From Rhizobium rhizogenes NBRC 13257 (GTDB lineage Bacteria; Pseudomonadota; Alphaproteobacteria; Rhizobiales; Rhizobiaceae): 64,000 bases of DNA. The notes below the pieces were generated by a model. That model made no database searches and was not told the DNA's origin. It saw only the letters and a list, made by a program, of their open reading frames with translations. The DNA lies in NCBI RefSeq assembly GCF_000696095.1, contig NZ_BAYX01000005.1, forward strand, positions 124,001-188,000, read 5' to 3'. Below are positions 63,584 to 64,000 of the stretch, piece after piece. Within the stretch, counting starts at the first letter, position 1. Each line of letters begins with the position of its first letter. Position numbers and translations under genes: made by a program.

Positions 63584-64000
63584 TCAGGCTCCGCGCTGCA
63601 ACTGGTCGGCACGGATCCAGACCAGCATCTCGCCCGGTTGGCGGTTGTCCCAGAGATGATAGGGAACGAAACGCGCTGTCGCGGCACGGCTTTGTGGCGG
63701 TGCTGTCCGATAGAGGTCAGATCCCCAGTCCACATCGTCGCGCTTTACCGGAATGTCGAGCGCAATAGCGCCTTCCAGCGCAGCAATCTCCGCTGTCTGC
63801 GCAGCCGCCGGATCGCCGGCAAGCGAGATGCCATTGAGGTCCGCGCCGTTATCGGTGGTCTCGACGCAATAGACCAGTGGTCCGCGCATCAGTGCCGCGC
63901 GGCCGGCATCCTGGCGCACCTTGGGATTGGCAAACAGGGTGCGCGGGATCAGCGGAATGTTGAGGTCGACCCTGTCGCCAGCCTGCCAGTCGCGCTCGAT
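63584..64000 (-). CDS. GH127-like glycoside hydrolase (beta-L-arabinofuranosidase family), C-terminal part
   Basis: The frame is open to the right edge and gives 138 C-terminal residues; the gene begins outside the window. Text such as ALMRGPLVYCVETTDNGADL, the preceding WQAGDRVDLNIPLIPRTLFA, and the ending WDNRQPGEMLVWIRAD is typical of the beta-sandwich end of GH127 enzymes. The catalytic part is not in view. Linked to the MalK-type ATPase gene by a one-base gap, it probably hydrolyses the sugar that the importer brings in. Confidence 0.75.
   Translation of the reverse strand: MERDWQAGDRVDLNIPLIPRTLFANPKVRQDAGRAALMRGPLVYCVETTDNGADLNGISLAGDPAAAQTAEIAALEGAIALDIPVKRDDVDWGSDLYRTAPPQSRAATARFVPYHLWDNRQPGEMLVWIRADQLQRGA

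Overview
The window looks like chromosome or chromid DNA of an alphaproteobacterium of the order Hyphomicrobiales, most likely a Rhizobium/Agrobacterium-type member of the Rhizobiaceae. Pointers are the high G+C, dense ABC-importer operons with FCD-type GntR, LacI and RpiR regulators, an NrtR/NadQ-type regulator next to nadABC, and MurNAc recycling genes. I saw no insertion sequence, phage gene, CRISPR array, tRNA or rRNA. No stretch longer than 300 bases lacks a gene; the longest gaps are 38136-38408, 5578-5829, 29396-29641, 35753-35991 and 57167-57403, mostly promoter regions.

Layout. 1-68: tail of a probable zinc-dependent dehydrogenase. 128-3775: polar amino-acid ABC importer with a GntR regulator. 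3862-5084: recX and a DUF922 putative secreted protease. 5158-13111: a GlcG/HbpS-like protein, a LacI regulator with a visible operator, a peptide-type (Dpp/Opp) ABC importer and a glycerophosphodiester phosphodiesterase. 13240-22655: a nine-gene operon with a GntR regulator, a second Dpp-type importer, an SDR, a NodB-fold deacetylase and a gamma-glutamyltransferase. 22722-28827: a leftward operon with a taurine/sulfonate-type ABC importer, an IlvD/EDD sugar-acid dehydratase and an RraA/HMG-aldolase-like protein, with a divergent GntR regulator. 28859-29395: an orphan SUKH immunity-type gene in DNA of lower G+C. 29642-33982: NrtR/NadQ-type regulator and nadABC for de novo NAD synthesis. 34005-34781: an SDR without the usual catalytic residues.

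34892-47711 is a MurNAc/muropeptide salvage locus: RpiR regulator, MurA paralogue, BadF-type amino-sugar kinase, MurQ, a dedicated ABC importer with a fused double ATPase, a beta-lactamase-fold hydrolase, an AnmK-like kinase and a lytic transglycosylase. The RpiR gene, the murA-like gene and murQ share a GGAAT-N5-ATTCC palindrome.

47852-50122 encodes a YdeP-type molybdopterin oxidoreductase. 50136-60749 holds two divergent operons for purine uptake and breakdown. The left arm has a BMP-family binding protein, a double ATPase, two permeases, a Rieske-oxygenase catalytic subunit that lacks its Rieske domain, and guanine deaminase. The right arm has a small acylphosphatase-like protein, a separate Rieske [2Fe-2S] protein, a GST-like protein and adenine deaminase. 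The set of parts recalls the NdmC/NdmE part of the caffeine N-demethylase system, so a split purine (possibly N-methylpurine) oxygenase is the most interesting candidate in the window. The right end has a GMC oxidoreductase, a MalK/UgpC-type ATPase and the end of a GH127-like glycosidase that runs off the edge.
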